DNA of 64,000 nucleotides. Source: Novosphingobium album (ex Liu et al. 2023). Its GTDB lineage: Bacteria; Pseudomonadota; Alphaproteobacteria; Sphingomonadales; Sphingomonadaceae. The notes beneath the pieces were generated by a model that searched no databases, had not been told where the DNA came from, and saw only the letters and a list, made by a program, of their open reading frames with translations. Both the position numbers and the translations under genes were made by a program. The DNA is taken from the NCBI RefSeq assembly GCF_029076845.1, contig NZ_JARESE010000044.1:124001-188000 (forward strand), given 5' to 3'. This document shows positions 51,234-60,787 of the stretch, piece after piece (positions within the stretch are counted from its first letter, which is position 1; each line of letters opens with the position of its first letter).

Positions 51234-52433
51234 ATGAGCGAAGCAGATCCGGCCATCACGGACGCGCAGGTCGAAAACTGGAGCTACGGCCCGATCTTCG
51301 ATGCCGACGCGCACATCGATCCGCCGCACGACATGTGGAAGACCTATCTTCCCGCGCACTTGCGCGATCGCGCGCCCCGCATCCTCCATGAAGAGGATGG
51401 CGACTACATCGAATTCGAAGGCAATCGCCGCCCCTTCATGATGATCAACAACCAGGCCGGGCGCGAAGGCCGCAACTTCAAGATGAAGGGCCGGCTGGAG
51501 GAACAGCGCAAGGTGTGGGAACCGGCCACGCGCCTGGCCGACATGGATGCCGACGGCATGGACGCGGCGCTGCTGTTCGGCGGTGGCCCGCTCGGTTCGT
51601 TCGACAACGAACTCTACATCGCCAGCTACGAGGCTTATCAGAACTGGGTGCTCGATTTCTGCTCGGTCGCGCCCGACCGGCTGTTCCCGGTCGGCTACGT
51701 GCCGATGCGCGATATCGACGAGACCTGCCAGCATGTCGAACGGCTGGCGAAAAAGGGCTTCCGCGCGATCAACCTGCCCGCCTTCCCGCAGAATCCCGAT
51801 GCCTGGAAAACCTCGTCGGGCATCCAGAACATGAAGGACGGCCAGGTCTCGGCGCTGACCGGCGATGCCAAAGGCGCGCTGCAATATGCCGATCCCGCCT
51901 TCGACAAGCTGTGGCGGACCATCGTCGACAGCAACGTGGTGATCACCTTCCACCTCGGCGCGCGCGTCCCGCGGTTCGGACAGAAGGAATTCTTCCTGCC
52001 CGACATGCCGATGTCGAAGATGGCCATGGCCGAACCGATCGGCATCTTCATCTTCAACTGCATTTTCGATCGCTTCCCCGACCTGCGCATCGGCAGCATG
52101 GAAAGCGGCGTGGGCTGGTTCGCCTGGTACACCGAATATATCACCCGCACCTGGGAAAAGCAGCGCTTCTGGACCGAGAGCGCGCTGAAGGAGCCGCCGA
52201 GCCACTACATGGACCGCAACGTCTTCGGCTCGTTCATCCAGGACCGCACCGGCATCCTCAACCGCAACCTGCCGGGCGGGCGGAACATCATGTGGTCATC
52301 GGACTATCCGCATTCGGAAACCACCTTCCCGCGATCGCGCCAGATCATCCTGCGCGATTTCGAGGGCGTGCCCGAAGAGGACGTGCGCGACATCATCAAC
52401 AACAACTGCCGCAAGCTGCTCGGCCTTGCCTGA
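51234..52433 (+). CDS. Amidohydrolase family protein
   Basis: 399 residues. The metal-binding opening FDADAHIDPPHDMW is followed by a TIM-barrel with LGARVP, GSMESGVGWFAWY and the late WSSDYPHSETTFP. This resembles the amidohydrolase-2 group (ACMSD/uronate-isomerase-like) that includes hydrolases and decarboxylases of aromatic or cyclic acids. The exact reaction is unknown. Its own promoter lies upstream. The stop at 52433 is 13 bp before the P450 start, so the two are one operon. Confidence 0.82.
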   Translation: MSEADPAITDAQVENWSYGPIFDADAHIDPPHDMWKTYLPAHLRDRAPRILHEEDGDYIEFEGNRRPFMMINNQAGREGRNFKMKGRLEEQRKVWEPATRLADMDADGMDAALLFGGGPLGSFDNELYIASYEAYQNWVLDFCSVAPDRLFPVGYVPMRDIDETCQHVERLAKKGFRAINLPAFPQNPDAWKTSSGIQNMKDGQVSALTGDAKGALQYADPAFDKLWRTIVDSNVVITFHLGARVPRFGQKEFFLPDMPMSKMAMAEPIGIFIFNCIFDRFPDLRIGSMESGVGWFAWYTEYITRTWEKQRFWTESALKEPPSHYMDRNVFGSFIQDRTGILNRNLPGGRNIMWSSDYPHSETTFPRSRQIILRDFEGVPEEDVRDIINNNCRKLLGLA

Positions 52434-52446
52434 GAAAGCCCCGCCC

Positions 52447-53733
52447 GTGACCGACGTGCTGACGGCGGACGATCCGCTCTACGAGGAACTCTACGACGTG
52501 CGCCGCGAGGCCGAGGCGGTGGGCAATTTCATCGATGTCGATGTCATGCCCCGGCTGCACGCCCTGCGCGCGCAGGCGCCGGTCCACAAGGGCCGCGTGC
52601 GCGATCTGCTGGGCCTGCCGGGGCATGACCGGCACGCGCGCGCCGTGGGCCGCCAGCACTATACCGCGCTGACCTATGAAGCGTGCGAGGCGGGCTTTCG
52701 CGACCCGGAGACCTTTTCGAACCGCGTGCAGGGGCACGACAATCCGGCCGGCGAGATCACCATGGGCATCCTGGAGATGGACCCGCCGATGCACCGGGCC
52801 TATCGCCGCACGATCCAGCCCAAGTTCCTCATGCCCGAAGCGCTGGACTGGTGGCGCCGCCGCACGATCGACGGAATCATCGAACGCCTGATCGAGCGCA
52901 TGGCCAGAGGCGACCGCGCCGACCTCAATCTCGATTTCTGCGCGCGGATCCCCGTCTATACCATCACCACCGCCATCGGCCTCGACGGTGACGACGCGCT
53001 GCGCTTCCGCCACGCCTACCTCAACAGCACCAGTTCCAGCCGCAACGTGACGATGGCAGACCGCATCGCCAACGGGCGGATCGTCGAGGATCTGCTGCTC
53101 GGGCTGATCGCCGCGCGCCGGGCCGAGCCGCAGGACGACCTCATCAGCTTCCTGCTGCAATCGCGCCTGATGGTGCCCGGCCAGGAGCCGCGCCCGCTGA
53201 CCGATCGCGAGATCATGACGCACGCAAAGCTGGTCATGGTCGCTGGCGGCGGCACGTCATGGCGGCAGATGGGCATCACGCTGTTCGCGCTGCTGACCCA
53301 CCGCGACCAGTTCGCCGCGGTCAAGGCCGATCGCGCCCTGCTTGACGACGCGATCGAGGAAGGGCTGCGCTGGAACCCGACCGCGCCCTATTTCTACCGT
53401 ATGGTGATGCGCGACGTCGAATTCCACGGGCACCACATTCCCGAAGGATCGGTGCTGGAACTGTGCCTGGGCCCCGCCAACCGCGATCCGGCGCGCTGGG
53501 ACCATCCCGACGCCTTCGACATCCATCGGCCCCGGCTCACCAACATGGCCTTCGGCCTTGGCACCCATCGCTGCCTGGGCATGAACGTCGCGCGCGTCGA
53601 GATCGCGCGCGGGATCACCGCGCTGATGGACAACTTCCCGGACTTGCGGCTCGATCCCGATGCCCCGGCCCCGTTCATGACCGGCGGGCTGGAGCAGCAG
53701 GGCGTTTCGGGGCTGCCGGTGCTGCTGCGCTAG
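52447..53733 (+). CDS. Cytochrome P450 monooxygenase
   Basis: 428 residues from GTG 52447 (TTG 52426 is an alternative; no ATG is available before the conserved region). The heme loop is FGLGTHRCLG with the ligand C376, and the K-helix motif is EGLR (E305, R308). The I-helix reads VAGGGTSWRQ, with T270 present but Gly in place of the usual acidic residue of the acid-alcohol pair. A soluble bacterial class I P450, so ferredoxin and reductase must be supplied from elsewhere. It is likely to hydroxylate the substrate of the surrounding catabolic genes. Confidence 0.92.
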   Translation: MTDVLTADDPLYEELYDVRREAEAVGNFIDVDVMPRLHALRAQAPVHKGRVRDLLGLPGHDRHARAVGRQHYTALTYEACEAGFRDPETFSNRVQGHDNPAGEITMGILEMDPPMHRAYRRTIQPKFLMPEALDWWRRRTIDGIIERLIERMARGDRADLNLDFCARIPVYTITTAIGLDGDDALRFRHAYLNSTSSSRNVTMADRIANGRIVEDLLLGLIAARRAEPQDDLISFLLQSRLMVPGQEPRPLTDREIMTHAKLVMVAGGGTSWRQMGITLFALLTHRDQFAAVKADRALLDDAIEEGLRWNPTAPYFYRMVMRDVEFHGHHIPEGSVLELCLGPANRDPARWDHPDAFDIHRPRLTNMAFGLGTHRCLGMNVARVEIARGITALMDNFPDLRLDPDAPAPFMTGGLEQQGVSGLPVLLR

Positions 53734-53744
53734 AACAGGTCCAT

Positions 53745-53760
53745 GGGCCGGCGCCGGCCC
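53745..53760. terminator. GC-rich palindrome between convergent genes
   Basis: GGGCCGGCGCCGGCCC is a perfect 16-bp palindrome, enclosed by the further pair ACAGG/CCTGT. It lies between the P450 gene and the convergent GreA/B-type gene. No U-run follows, so its action as a terminator is uncertain. Confidence 0.4.
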
Positions 53761-53769
53761 GCGCGCCTG

Positions 53770-54234
53770 TCAGCCGATCGGCTCCACCGCCAGCACCTCG
53801 ATCGCGTCTTCCCGATCGCCGAACGGCAGGAACTCGCCCGCCGCGCCGTCCATCAGCGCGCGGGCCAGCGGGGCGGAAAACGCGATCATGTCCCGCGCCG
53901 GATCGGCCTCGTCATCGCCGACGATGGCCAGCACCCGCGACTTGCCGTTGAGCCGGAACGTCACGCGCGTGCCGAAGGCGACAACCTCGCCACTCGGCCC
54001 GGGCATGACCTGCGCGGTCACTTGCCGGGTCTGCCAATAGCGCAGGTCGCGCTGGAGCCGCCTGGCCGCGTCCTCGTCGCCCGCCGCCGCCACTTGCGCG
54101 GCCAGATCGGCCACGCGCGCATCGATCAGCGCCTTGCCGCGCGTCGTGACGAGGTTCGGGCCGGGCGGGATCGGAATCTCGAATTTCGGTTCGAGATGCT
54201 CGTCATCGCCTTCGCGGCGGAAGGCGACGCTCAT
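53770..54234 (-). CDS. GreA/GreB-family transcription elongation factor-like protein
   Basis: 154 residues beginning MSVAFRREGDDEHLEPKFEI. The C-terminal GreA/GreB (FKBP-like) domain is clear: VAFGTRVTFRLNGKSRVLAIVGDDEADP and IAFSAPLARALMDGAAGE. The N-terminal coiled coil is present but short, containing LIDARVADLAAQVAAAGDE. It may release backtracked RNA polymerase like GreA or act more like Rnk. The ATG overlaps the stop of the methyltransferase by four bases. It is the last gene of the operon beginning with ilvD. Confidence 0.78.
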   Translation of the reverse strand: MSVAFRREGDDEHLEPKFEIPIPPGPNLVTTRGKALIDARVADLAAQVAAAGDEDAARRLQRDLRYWQTRQVTAQVMPGPSGEVVAFGTRVTFRLNGKSRVLAIVGDDEADPARDMIAFSAPLARALMDGAAGEFLPFGDREDAIEVLAVEPIG

Positions 54235-55493
54235 GCCTCCCTCACGAACAGGCTGGCCAGCTCGACATGGGTGGACCAGCGGAACTGGCCGACCGGGCGC
54301 AAGTCCGCCAGCCGGAAACCCGCCTCCACCAGCACGGCCGCATCGCGCGACCAGCTTGACGGATTGCACGAGACATAGACCACGCGCGCCACCGTGCTTT
54401 GCGCGATGCACTGCACTTGCTCGCGCGCGCCCGCGCGCGGCGGATCGAGCAGCACGGCGGCGAACCTGTTCAGCTCGTCGGGCTGGAGCGGATTGCGGAA
54501 CAGGTCGCGGTGCGCGGCGAAGATCGGCAGCTGCGCCCGGCCCGCCGCCGTCTTGCAGGCCAGATGCGCATCGCGCGCGGCCTCGGCGGCAAGCACCTTG
54601 GTATCCGGCCCGGCCAGCGCGAACGCGAAGGTGCCGAGCCCCGAGAACAGGTCCGCCACCGTGGCCGCGCCCGCCAGCCATTCCTTCGCGGCGCCCACCA
54701 GCGCGGCCTCGCCATCGGCGGTCGCCTGCAGGAAGCCGCCCGGCGGGAACGGCACCGACACGCCCGAGAGGTTCACGGTCGCAGGTTCCGGCTCCCACAC
54801 CGTTTCGGGGCCATAGCCGCCATCCAGCGTCAGCCGCGCCAACCCCTGCGCGCGCGCGAAATCGAGCATGGCCTCGGTCGCGGCCAGCCCTTCCACGCTC
54901 AGCCCCTTGATGCCCAGATCGACGCCCTGCTCGCACAGCGTCAGTTCGATATCGGCGGCCATGCGGGCCTGCGCGTGCCTGTCATCCCTCTTGCCGGGGC
55001 CGCCCTTCTTGCCGGCAGCACCCTTGCCAAGCTGGATCAGCAGCTTGCGCAGCGGCGCCAGCAGCGCGACGAACGCGGGCACCAGCACCGGGCATTCGGC
55101 CAGCTCGACCAACCGGTGCGATTTCGCCTCGCGAAAGCCGATCACCAGGCGCCCGGCCGAGCTTTCCGCCCGCAACGAAGCCCGGCGGCGGCCGCCCGCG
55201 GGCGAGAGATGCGGCGGCGCGACGTGCTGCGCGCCCAGTTCCTGTGCGCTGGAGGCATTGGCGACGCGCGATTCGACGAACTGCGCCAGCGTCTCCTCGT
55301 CAAGCTGCTGCAACTGGCAGCCGCCGCAGCGGCCGAAATGGCGGCACGGCGGCGCGACATGATGCGGCCCCCATTCCAGCGTGCCGTCCTCGCGCAGCAC
55401 ATCGCCCGGCGCCGCGCCCCAGGCGAAGCGCCCCGAGGCGGTGACGCCATCGCCCTTCGCGGCGACGCGCAGGATCGTTTCCGCCTCGCTCAC
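54231..55493 (-). CDS. RlmD/RumA-like 23S rRNA uracil-C5 methyltransferase
   Basis: 420 residues from GTG 55493, which overlaps the nnr stop by four bases (GTGA). The iron-sulfur motif is CRHFGRCGGCQLQQL with a fourth Cys in AECPVL. The SAM-binding region holds DLFSGLGTFAFALAG and the catalytic segments LDPPRAG and VSCNPSSWSRD. There is no clear N-terminal TRAM domain of full size. It methylates uridine at C5 in 23S rRNA or tRNA; which site cannot be told. Confidence 0.88.
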   Translation of the reverse strand: MSEAETILRVAAKGDGVTASGRFAWGAAPGDVLREDGTLEWGPHHVAPPCRHFGRCGGCQLQQLDEETLAQFVESRVANASSAQELGAQHVAPPHLSPAGGRRRASLRAESSAGRLVIGFREAKSHRLVELAECPVLVPAFVALLAPLRKLLIQLGKGAAGKKGGPGKRDDRHAQARMAADIELTLCEQGVDLGIKGLSVEGLAATEAMLDFARAQGLARLTLDGGYGPETVWEPEPATVNLSGVSVPFPPGGFLQATADGEAALVGAAKEWLAGAATVADLFSGLGTFAFALAGPDTKVLAAEAARDAHLACKTAAGRAQLPIFAAHRDLFRNPLQPDELNRFAAVLLDPPRAGAREQVQCIAQSTVARVVYVSCNPSSWSRDAAVLVEAGFRLADLRPVGQFRWSTHVELASLFVREA

Positions 55494-56890
55494 AAGCAGG
55501 CGGCAAGCGCGGCGGGAATGGCCTCGGCCAATTGACCGGCGGAAAACGCAGGTGGGCACAGCCGCGCCGCATCGCCATGCAGCCACACACCTTCACCGGC
55601 GGCGGCGAAGGCATCCACGCCGGTGGCGACACGGCTGGCGATGACCCCGGCGAGCACATCGCCGGTTCCCGCCGTGGAAAGCCAGCTTGACGCGCGTGGG
55701 GCGCACGCCAGCCGGCCATCGGGCGCGGCGATCACGGTGTCCGGCCCCTTGGCGACGATCACCATGCCGCTGGCCCGCGCCAGCGCCAGCGCGCGCTCGG
55801 GCTTGGAGCCGCCGCCATCGCAATCGAACGCGCGTTCCAGCGCGACCAGTTCGCCTTCGTGCGGCGTCGCGATGGTCGGCGCGGCGCGCTCGGCAAGCTG
55901 GCGCGGCCCGAGCAGGACCAGCGCATCGGCATCGACCACCGCCGCGACCGGATCGGCCAGCGCGATGGCCAGCCGCTCGCGCGCGTGCGCATCGCGGCCA
56001 AGGCCGGGGCCGACCAGGATCGCGATGTTGCGATCATCGGTCAGCACTTCGGAAAGCGGCCCGGTTTCGACCACCAGATCGCGCGGCGCGGCATCGGGCC
56101 GGTCGGCGAAGAGCTTCACATAGCCCGCCCCCGCGCCTTGCGCCGCCGCGCAGGCGAGCAGCGCCGCGCCCGGCATCCGCCCGCCGACGACGGCCAGCAG
56201 GCCGCGCCGGTACTTGTGCGCATCGGCGCCCGGCGCGGCGATGCGCGGGCGGGGCAGAGCACGCGCGGCACCCTCGACCGGCGCGACGCCGATCCCGACC
56301 AGCCGCAGCGCGCCCATCTTCGGCGCGGCAGGCATCAGGAAATGGGCGAATTTCCAGGCGCCCAGCGCGATCGTCAGGTCGTAATCGGGCAGCCCCTCGT
56401 TCAGCAGCATACCGCTGTCGGACTGCACGCCGCTCGGCAGGTCGATCGCGATCGTGTGCCGGTGGCCCACCGCGAGCCAGTTGAGCAGCCCGTAATGCTC
56501 GGGGCTCAGCGGCCGCGCCAGGCCGCTGCCGAACAGGCAATCGACCAGCACGTCGCCTTCGATCTCTATATCGGGGCCGTGGACCTCACCCTTGAACAGC
56601 GCGCGGGCGTTTTTCGCCGCGGCGGTCTTCGGCTCGGTCGCCGCGACGACCACCACATGGCCGCCGCGTTCGCGCAAGGTTTCGGCGATGACATAGCCAT
56701 CGCCACCGTTGTTGCCCGGCCCGCACAGCACCGTCACCTTGTGGCGCCCGGCGATCCGCCAGACCCATTCGGCCGCGCCGCGCCCGGCCACGTCCATCAG
56801 CGCCTCGACGCTGGAGCCGGCCGCGATAAGCCCTTCTTCGGCCGCGCGCATCTGCGCAACGGTCAGGATCTGGTCACTGGGTGCCGGCAT
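55490..56890 (-). CDS. nnr: Bifunctional NAD(P)H-hydrate repair enzyme (epimerase and dehydratase)
   Basis: 466 residues. The N-terminal YjeF_N epimerase domain (about 1-215) carries VLCGPGNNGGDGYVIAE and VDCLFGSGLARPL. The C-terminal ADP-dependent dehydratase has the ribokinase-like GTGDVLAGVIA and AATPHEGELV-like elements. It repairs damaged NAD(P)HX. The start overlaps the preceding lipoprotein gene by 17 bp, and its end overlaps the methyltransferase start by 4 bp, so all belong to one operon. Confidence 0.93.
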   Translation of the reverse strand: MPAPSDQILTVAQMRAAEEGLIAAGSSVEALMDVAGRGAAEWVWRIAGRHKVTVLCGPGNNGGDGYVIAETLRERGGHVVVVAATEPKTAAAKNARALFKGEVHGPDIEIEGDVLVDCLFGSGLARPLSPEHYGLLNWLAVGHRHTIAIDLPSGVQSDSGMLLNEGLPDYDLTIALGAWKFAHFLMPAAPKMGALRLVGIGVAPVEGAARALPRPRIAAPGADAHKYRRGLLAVVGGRMPGAALLACAAAQGAGAGYVKLFADRPDAAPRDLVVETGPLSEVLTDDRNIAILVGPGLGRDAHARERLAIALADPVAAVVDADALVLLGPRQLAERAAPTIATPHEGELVALERAFDCDGGGSKPERALALARASGMVIVAKGPDTVIAAPDGRLACAPRASSWLSTAGTGDVLAGVIASRVATGVDAFAAAGEGVWLHGDAARLCPPAFSAGQLAEAIPAALAACL

Positions 56891-57245
56891 TTTTCGCCTG
56901 CGTCGCCGGGAAGCGATAGCGATCGCCGCCCACGGTCACTTCCAGCTTGCCGCCGTCCAGCCGCGACACGGCCTCCTCGGCCCCGTCGGCCACGGTCAGG
57001 CCGCGCCCGTCCTTGACCACGGTGAAGCGGCGGAACGCACCGTCCGGGTGGCGCACCGTCAGCGTCAGCGCGCCATCGGCCTGGGCCCGTTCGACCGCGC
57101 AGTTTTCCGCGAATTCCTTCGCCCCGCCAACAGCGCAGGCGATGTGCTCGTCCCCTTCGGCCACCTTGGGCGCATCGCCCTTGCCCGATGAGCAGGCGGC
57201 GAGGAGGATCAGCGGCAAGGCGGCGAACGCGGCCGAACGCATCAT
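56874..57245 (-). CDS. Small lipoprotein, unknown function
   Basis: 123 residues with a lipoprotein signal (lipobox LAACSS) and a single compact domain. Two further Cys are present in HIACAVGGAKEFAENCAVER, which could form a disulfide in the periplasm. The ending GDRYRFPATQAKNAGTQ is polar. No known family is recognised. The first two codons are both ATG; the second (57242) has better spacing from GAGG. It lies 4 bp after ilvD. Confidence 0.65.
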   Translation of the reverse strand: MMRSAAFAALPLILLAACSSGKGDAPKVAEGDEHIACAVGGAKEFAENCAVERAQADGALTLTVRHPDGAFRRFTVVKDGRGLTVADGAEEAVSRLDGGKLEVTVGGDRYRFPATQAKNAGTQ

Positions 57246-57249
57246 GCCC

Positions 57250-59106
57250 TCACCCGCGCTTCAACTGGCTGACATCGCGCACCGCGCCTTTCGCGGCGCT
57301 GGTGGCCATCGCCGCATAGGCCTGCAGCGCGACCGAGACCTTGCGCGGGCGCGGATGGACCGGCGCCCAGGCGGCATCGCCCTTCGCTTCCATGGCGGCG
57401 CGGCGGCTGGCCAGTTCCTCGTCGGAAACGGCAAGGTGGATCGTGCGGCTGGGGATGTCGATCTCGATGGTGTCGCCATTCTCGACCAGACCGATCGCGC
57501 CGCCCTCGGCCGCTTCGGGCGAGACGTGGCCGATCGAGAGGCCCGAAGTGCCGCCGGAAAAGCGCCCGTCGGTGATCAGCGCGCAAGCCGCGCCCAGCCC
57601 CTTCGATTTCAGGTAGCTGGTGGGATAGAGCATTTCCTGCATCCCCGGCCCGCCGCGCGGTCCTTCATAGCGGATCACCACCACGTCACCCGCCGTCACC
57701 TGCCCGCCGAGAATGCCCGCAACCGCCGCGTCCTGGCTTTCATAAACGCGCGCGGGGCCAGTGAACTTCAGGATCTTCTCGTCCACCCCGGCCGTCTTCA
57801 CGATGCAGCCGTCGCGCGCGATATTGCCCGACAGCACGGCAAGGCCGCCGTCCTGGCTGAACGCGTTCGCGGCATTGCGAATGACGCCTTTCTCGCGATC
57901 GAGATCGAGCGAATCCCAGCGGCGCGACTGGCTGAACGCGGTCTGCGTGGGCACGCCGCCCGGCGCGGCCTTGAAGAATTCCTGCACCGAGGGCGAATTG
58001 GTGCGGGCAATGTCCCAGTGGTTGAGCGCGTCACCCATCGTCCGGCTGTGCACCGTCGGCAGATCGGTGTGAAGCAGCCCGGCGCGGTCCAGCTCGCCCA
58101 GGATCGCCATGATCCCGCCGGCGCGGTGCACGTCTTCCATGTGCACGTCGGACTTGGCCGGCGCGACCTTGGACAGGCACGGCACCCGGCGCGAGAGCCG
58201 ATCAATATCGGTCATGGTGAAATCGACGCCCGCCTCGTGCGCCGCGGCCAGCAGGTGCAGCACGGTGTTGGTCGATCCGCCCATGGCGATATCGAGGCTC
58301 ATCGCGTTCTCGAACGCCTGGAAACCGGCGATGGTGCGCGGCAGGGCGGTCTCGTCATCCTGCTCGTAATAGCGGCGGCACAGATCGACCGCCAGCCGCC
58401 CGGCTTCGAGGAACAGACGCTGGCGATCGCCATGCGTAGCCAGCGTCGAGCCGTTGCCCGGCAGCGAGAGACCGAGGGCTTCGGTCAGGCAGTTCATCGA
58501 ATTGGCGGTGAACATGCCCGAGCATGATCCGCAAGTCGGGCAGGCCGACCGCTCGATGCTGCGCACTTCCTCGTCGGTGAACTTCTCGTCGGCGGCGGCG
58601 ACCATGGCATCGACCAGATCGAGCGCCTGCTCCTTGCCGCGCAGCACCACCTTGCCCGCCTCCATCGGCCCGCCCGAGACGAAGACCGCCGGGATATTGA
58701 TGCGCAGCGCCGCCATCAGCATTCCGGGCGTGATCTTGTCGCAATTGGAGATGCAGACCATGGCGTCGGCACAGTGGGCGTTGACCATGTATTCCACGCT
58801 GTCGGCGATCAGATCGCGGCTGGGCAGCGAATAGAGCATCCCGTCATGGCCCATGGCGATCCCGTCATCGACCGCGATGGTGTTGAATTCCTTGGCGACA
58901 CCGCCCGCCGCCTCGATCTCGCGCGCGACCATCTGGCCCAGGTCCTTCAAGTGGACATGGCCCGGCACGAACTGGGTGAACGAGTTCACCACGGCAATGA
59001 TGGGCTTGCCGAAATCATCGTCCTTCATCCCCGTCGCGCGCCACAAGCCACGGGCACCGGCCATGTTGCGGCCGTGAGTGGAAGTGCGGGAACGATAGGC
59101 AGGCAT
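57250..59106 (-). CDS. ilvD: Dihydroxy-acid dehydratase
   Basis: 618 residues, full length. Dehydrates 2,3-dihydroxy acids in isoleucine, valine and pantothenate synthesis, using an iron-sulfur cluster. Cluster cysteines lie in [12 protein letters not shown] and [19 protein letters not shown], with [11 protein letters not shown] and GRFSGGTSG later. The ATG at 59106 starts [20 protein letters not shown], the usual N-terminus. It heads the operon ilvD-lipoprotein-nnr-methyltransferase-GreA/B-like. Confidence 0.97.
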   Translation of the reverse strand: MPAYRSRTSTHGRNMAGARGLWRATGMKDDDFGKPIIAVVNSFTQFVPGHVHLKDLGQMVAREIEAAGGVAKEFNTIAVDDGIAMGHDGMLYSLPSRDLIADSVEYMVNAHCADAMVCISNCDKITPGMLMAALRINIPAVFVSGGPMEAGKVVLRGKEQALDLVDAMVAAADEKFTDEEVRSIERSACPTCGSCSGMFTANSMNCLTEALGLSLPGNGSTLATHGDRQRLFLEAGRLAVDLCRRYYEQDDETALPRTIAGFQAFENAMSLDIAMGGSTNTVLHLLAAAHEAGVDFTMTDIDRLSRRVPCLSKVAPAKSDVHMEDVHRAGGIMAILGELDRAGLLHTDLPTVHSRTMGDALNHWDIARTNSPSVQEFFKAAPGGVPTQTAFSQSRRWDSLDLDREKGVIRNAANAFSQDGGLAVLSGNIARDGCIVKTAGVDEKILKFTGPARVYESQDAAVAGILGGQVTAGDVVVIRYEGPRGGPGMQEMLYPTSYLKSKGLGAACALITDGRFSGGTSGLSIGHVSPEAAEGGAIGLVENGDTIEIDIPSRTIHLAVSDEELASRRAAMEAKGDAAWAPVHPRPRKVSVALQAYAAMATSAAKGAVRDVSQLKRG

Positions 59107-59188
59107 GGGTCGGCTCCGGTCGGGTGCTACGGGGGGTTTGCAGCGCCACTACGCCAAGTGGAGAGCGAGCCGAAGCAAAAAAATAATA

Positions 59189-59920
59189 CTAACCCCCAAT
59201 CTCAAGCGCAACTTTGTTGCAGATCCAGGCCAGCCGCTCCGCCCATTCGGCCTGGCCGGCGGCATCGCCGATCAGATCCTGCCGGATTTCGACGCCGAGA
59301 TAAGGGCGCCCTTCGGCTTCGGCGTGGCGGTTCATCGTCGCGTTCAGCACCTTGCCGGAATAAGGCAGTTGATCGCCCACCATCAGCCCTTCGGCTTCGA
59401 GCAGGGGTATGGCGATGCGCGCGGCGCGATCATCCTGGTTGTAAAGCACGCCCACATGCCACGGGCGCTGCTGGCCCGGATCGCTGGCCAGGCGCGGGGT
59501 AAAGCTGTGGAGCGAGAGGATCAGCGCCGGCGGCACCGCGTCCAGCAGCGCGGCAAGGCCGTGGTGATAGGGGCGGAAGAAGCGTTCCAGCCGGTGCTCG
59601 CGCGCGCAGGCATCGATCCGGTTGCCGGGAATGGCGTGGCCGTCGCTGGTCTCGGGAAACAGGCCGGGGGCGTGCTCCTCGCGGTTGAGATCGCAGACCA
59701 GCCGGCTGATCCGGGCGACATGCGCGGCGATTCCCGCGCGCGCGGCCATGGCCTCGACGATGCCGCCCAGGCCGATGTCGACCGCGATGTGCGCGTCCAG
59801 CATGGCCGGATCGATGCCGAGGTCGATATCGTCGGGCACATGGTTCGAGGCATGGTCGGCAACGATCAGGATGCCGCCGAAGCGCGGCGTGCCGAGCAGG
59901 TGGAAGGCTTCTCCGCTCAC
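59189..59920 (-). CDS. N-formylglutamate amidohydrolase family protein
   Basis: 243 residues from GTG 59920, which overlaps the ispE stop by four bases (GTGA). The family motifs include VADHASNHVPDDI, HIAVDIGLGG, SRLVCDLNR and LILSLHSFTP, forming the zinc amidohydrolase site. The biochemical role in histidine degradation (hutG-type) is uncertain since no hut genes are nearby; many relatives are of unknown substrate. Follows ispE on the same strand. Confidence 0.85.
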   Translation of the reverse strand: MSGEAFHLLGTPRFGGILIVADHASNHVPDDIDLGIDPAMLDAHIAVDIGLGGIVEAMAARAGIAAHVARISRLVCDLNREEHAPGLFPETSDGHAIPGNRIDACAREHRLERFFRPYHHGLAALLDAVPPALILSLHSFTPRLASDPGQQRPWHVGVLYNQDDRAARIAIPLLEAEGLMVGDQLPYSGKVLNATMNRHAEAEGRPYLGVEIRQDLIGDAAGQAEWAERLAWICNKVALEIGG

Positions 59921-60732
59921 CTGAGGGCCCCCGCCATCTGCCACCACTGCGGATGCGCGGCAGCGATCCGCGCCGCCACCGCATCGCGCGCGGCGGCATC
60001 ATCGTAAAGCGCGAAGCAGGTCGCGCCCGAGCCGGACATGCGCGCCAGCCACGGCGCGGTCGCGCGCAGGGCGGCCAGCACTTCGGCGATCGCCGGGCAC
60101 AGCGCGATCGCAGGCGCTTCCAGATCGTTACGACCGGCCAGCGCGATCGCGCGCGCGCCGCCTGCGGGCAGCGCCCCCCGATCGATGCCGTCCCATGCCC
60201 GGAACACCGGGCCGGTCGGTACCGGCACGCGCGGGTTGACCAGCAGCACGGGCACACCCGCCAGGTCATTGTCGATCGGTTCAAGCTCGGTGCCGGTGCC
60301 GCGCCCGATGCAGGCGCGGCTGAGCACGCAGGCTGGCACGTCCGCGCCCAGCCGCGCGGCGCGCGCGCGCCAGTCGCCGGGCAGGCTGCCCTGCGCCCGC
60401 TCGACCATGCGGAACACCGCGCCGGCATCGGCCGAACCGCCGCCCAGTCCGGCCGCCACCGGCAAGCGCTTGTCGAGCGTCACTGCCCAGCCCGGCCCAT
60501 GCGGCAGCGCGGCCAGCGCCTTGGCGACGATATTACCCAGCGGATCATCGATTTGCCCGGCGAACTCACCAAACGACATCAGCTCGTCACGCGGCGCGGG
60601 AACCGCGCTCAGCCCGTCGCCCTGATCGACGAAGGCGAACAGCGTTTCCAGCGCGTGATAGCCATCCTCGCGCCGGTGCCGGACGTGCAGCGCCAGGTTG
60701 ATCTTGGCAAAGGCGGTTTCGTTCAGCGGCAA
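59917..60732 (-). CDS. ispE: 4-diphosphocytidyl-2-C-methyl-D-erythritol kinase
   Basis: 271 residues from TTG 60732. A GHMP kinase of the non-mevalonate isoprenoid pathway: NETAFAKINLALHV, LPVAAGLGGGSADAGA (phosphate loop), GADVPACVLS and MSGSGATCFALYD. No ATG is available. TTG is chosen as it sits two codons before the conserved opening and has AAGGGG at 8 nt. The longer frame to 60795 would run through a palindromic repeat element, making a GTG at 60768 less likely. The stop overlaps the next gene. Confidence 0.9.
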   Translation of the reverse strand: MPLNETAFAKINLALHVRHRREDGYHALETLFAFVDQGDGLSAVPAPRDELMSFGEFAGQIDDPLGNIVAKALAALPHGPGWAVTLDKRLPVAAGLGGGSADAGAVFRMVERAQGSLPGDWRARAARLGADVPACVLSRACIGRGTGTELEPIDNDLAGVPVLLVNPRVPVPTGPVFRAWDGIDRGALPAGGARAIALAGRNDLEAPAIALCPAIAEVLAALRATAPWLARMSGSGATCFALYDDAAARDAVAARIAAAHPQWWQMAGALR

Positions 60733-60737
60733 AGCCC

Positions 60738-60787
60738 TCGCCCCTTCAGGGGAGCTGGCGACGGGCACATCTTTCCCCCAAGGGGGA
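60738..60787. repeat. REP-like bipartite palindromic element
   Basis: Two inverted repeats close together: CCCCTTCAGGGG plus AGCTGGC, then TCCCCCAAGGGGGA (60774-60787). The first half resembles the element at 28737. The element lies in the frame upstream of ispE, between that gene and the ETF-QO gene. Confidence 0.5.
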
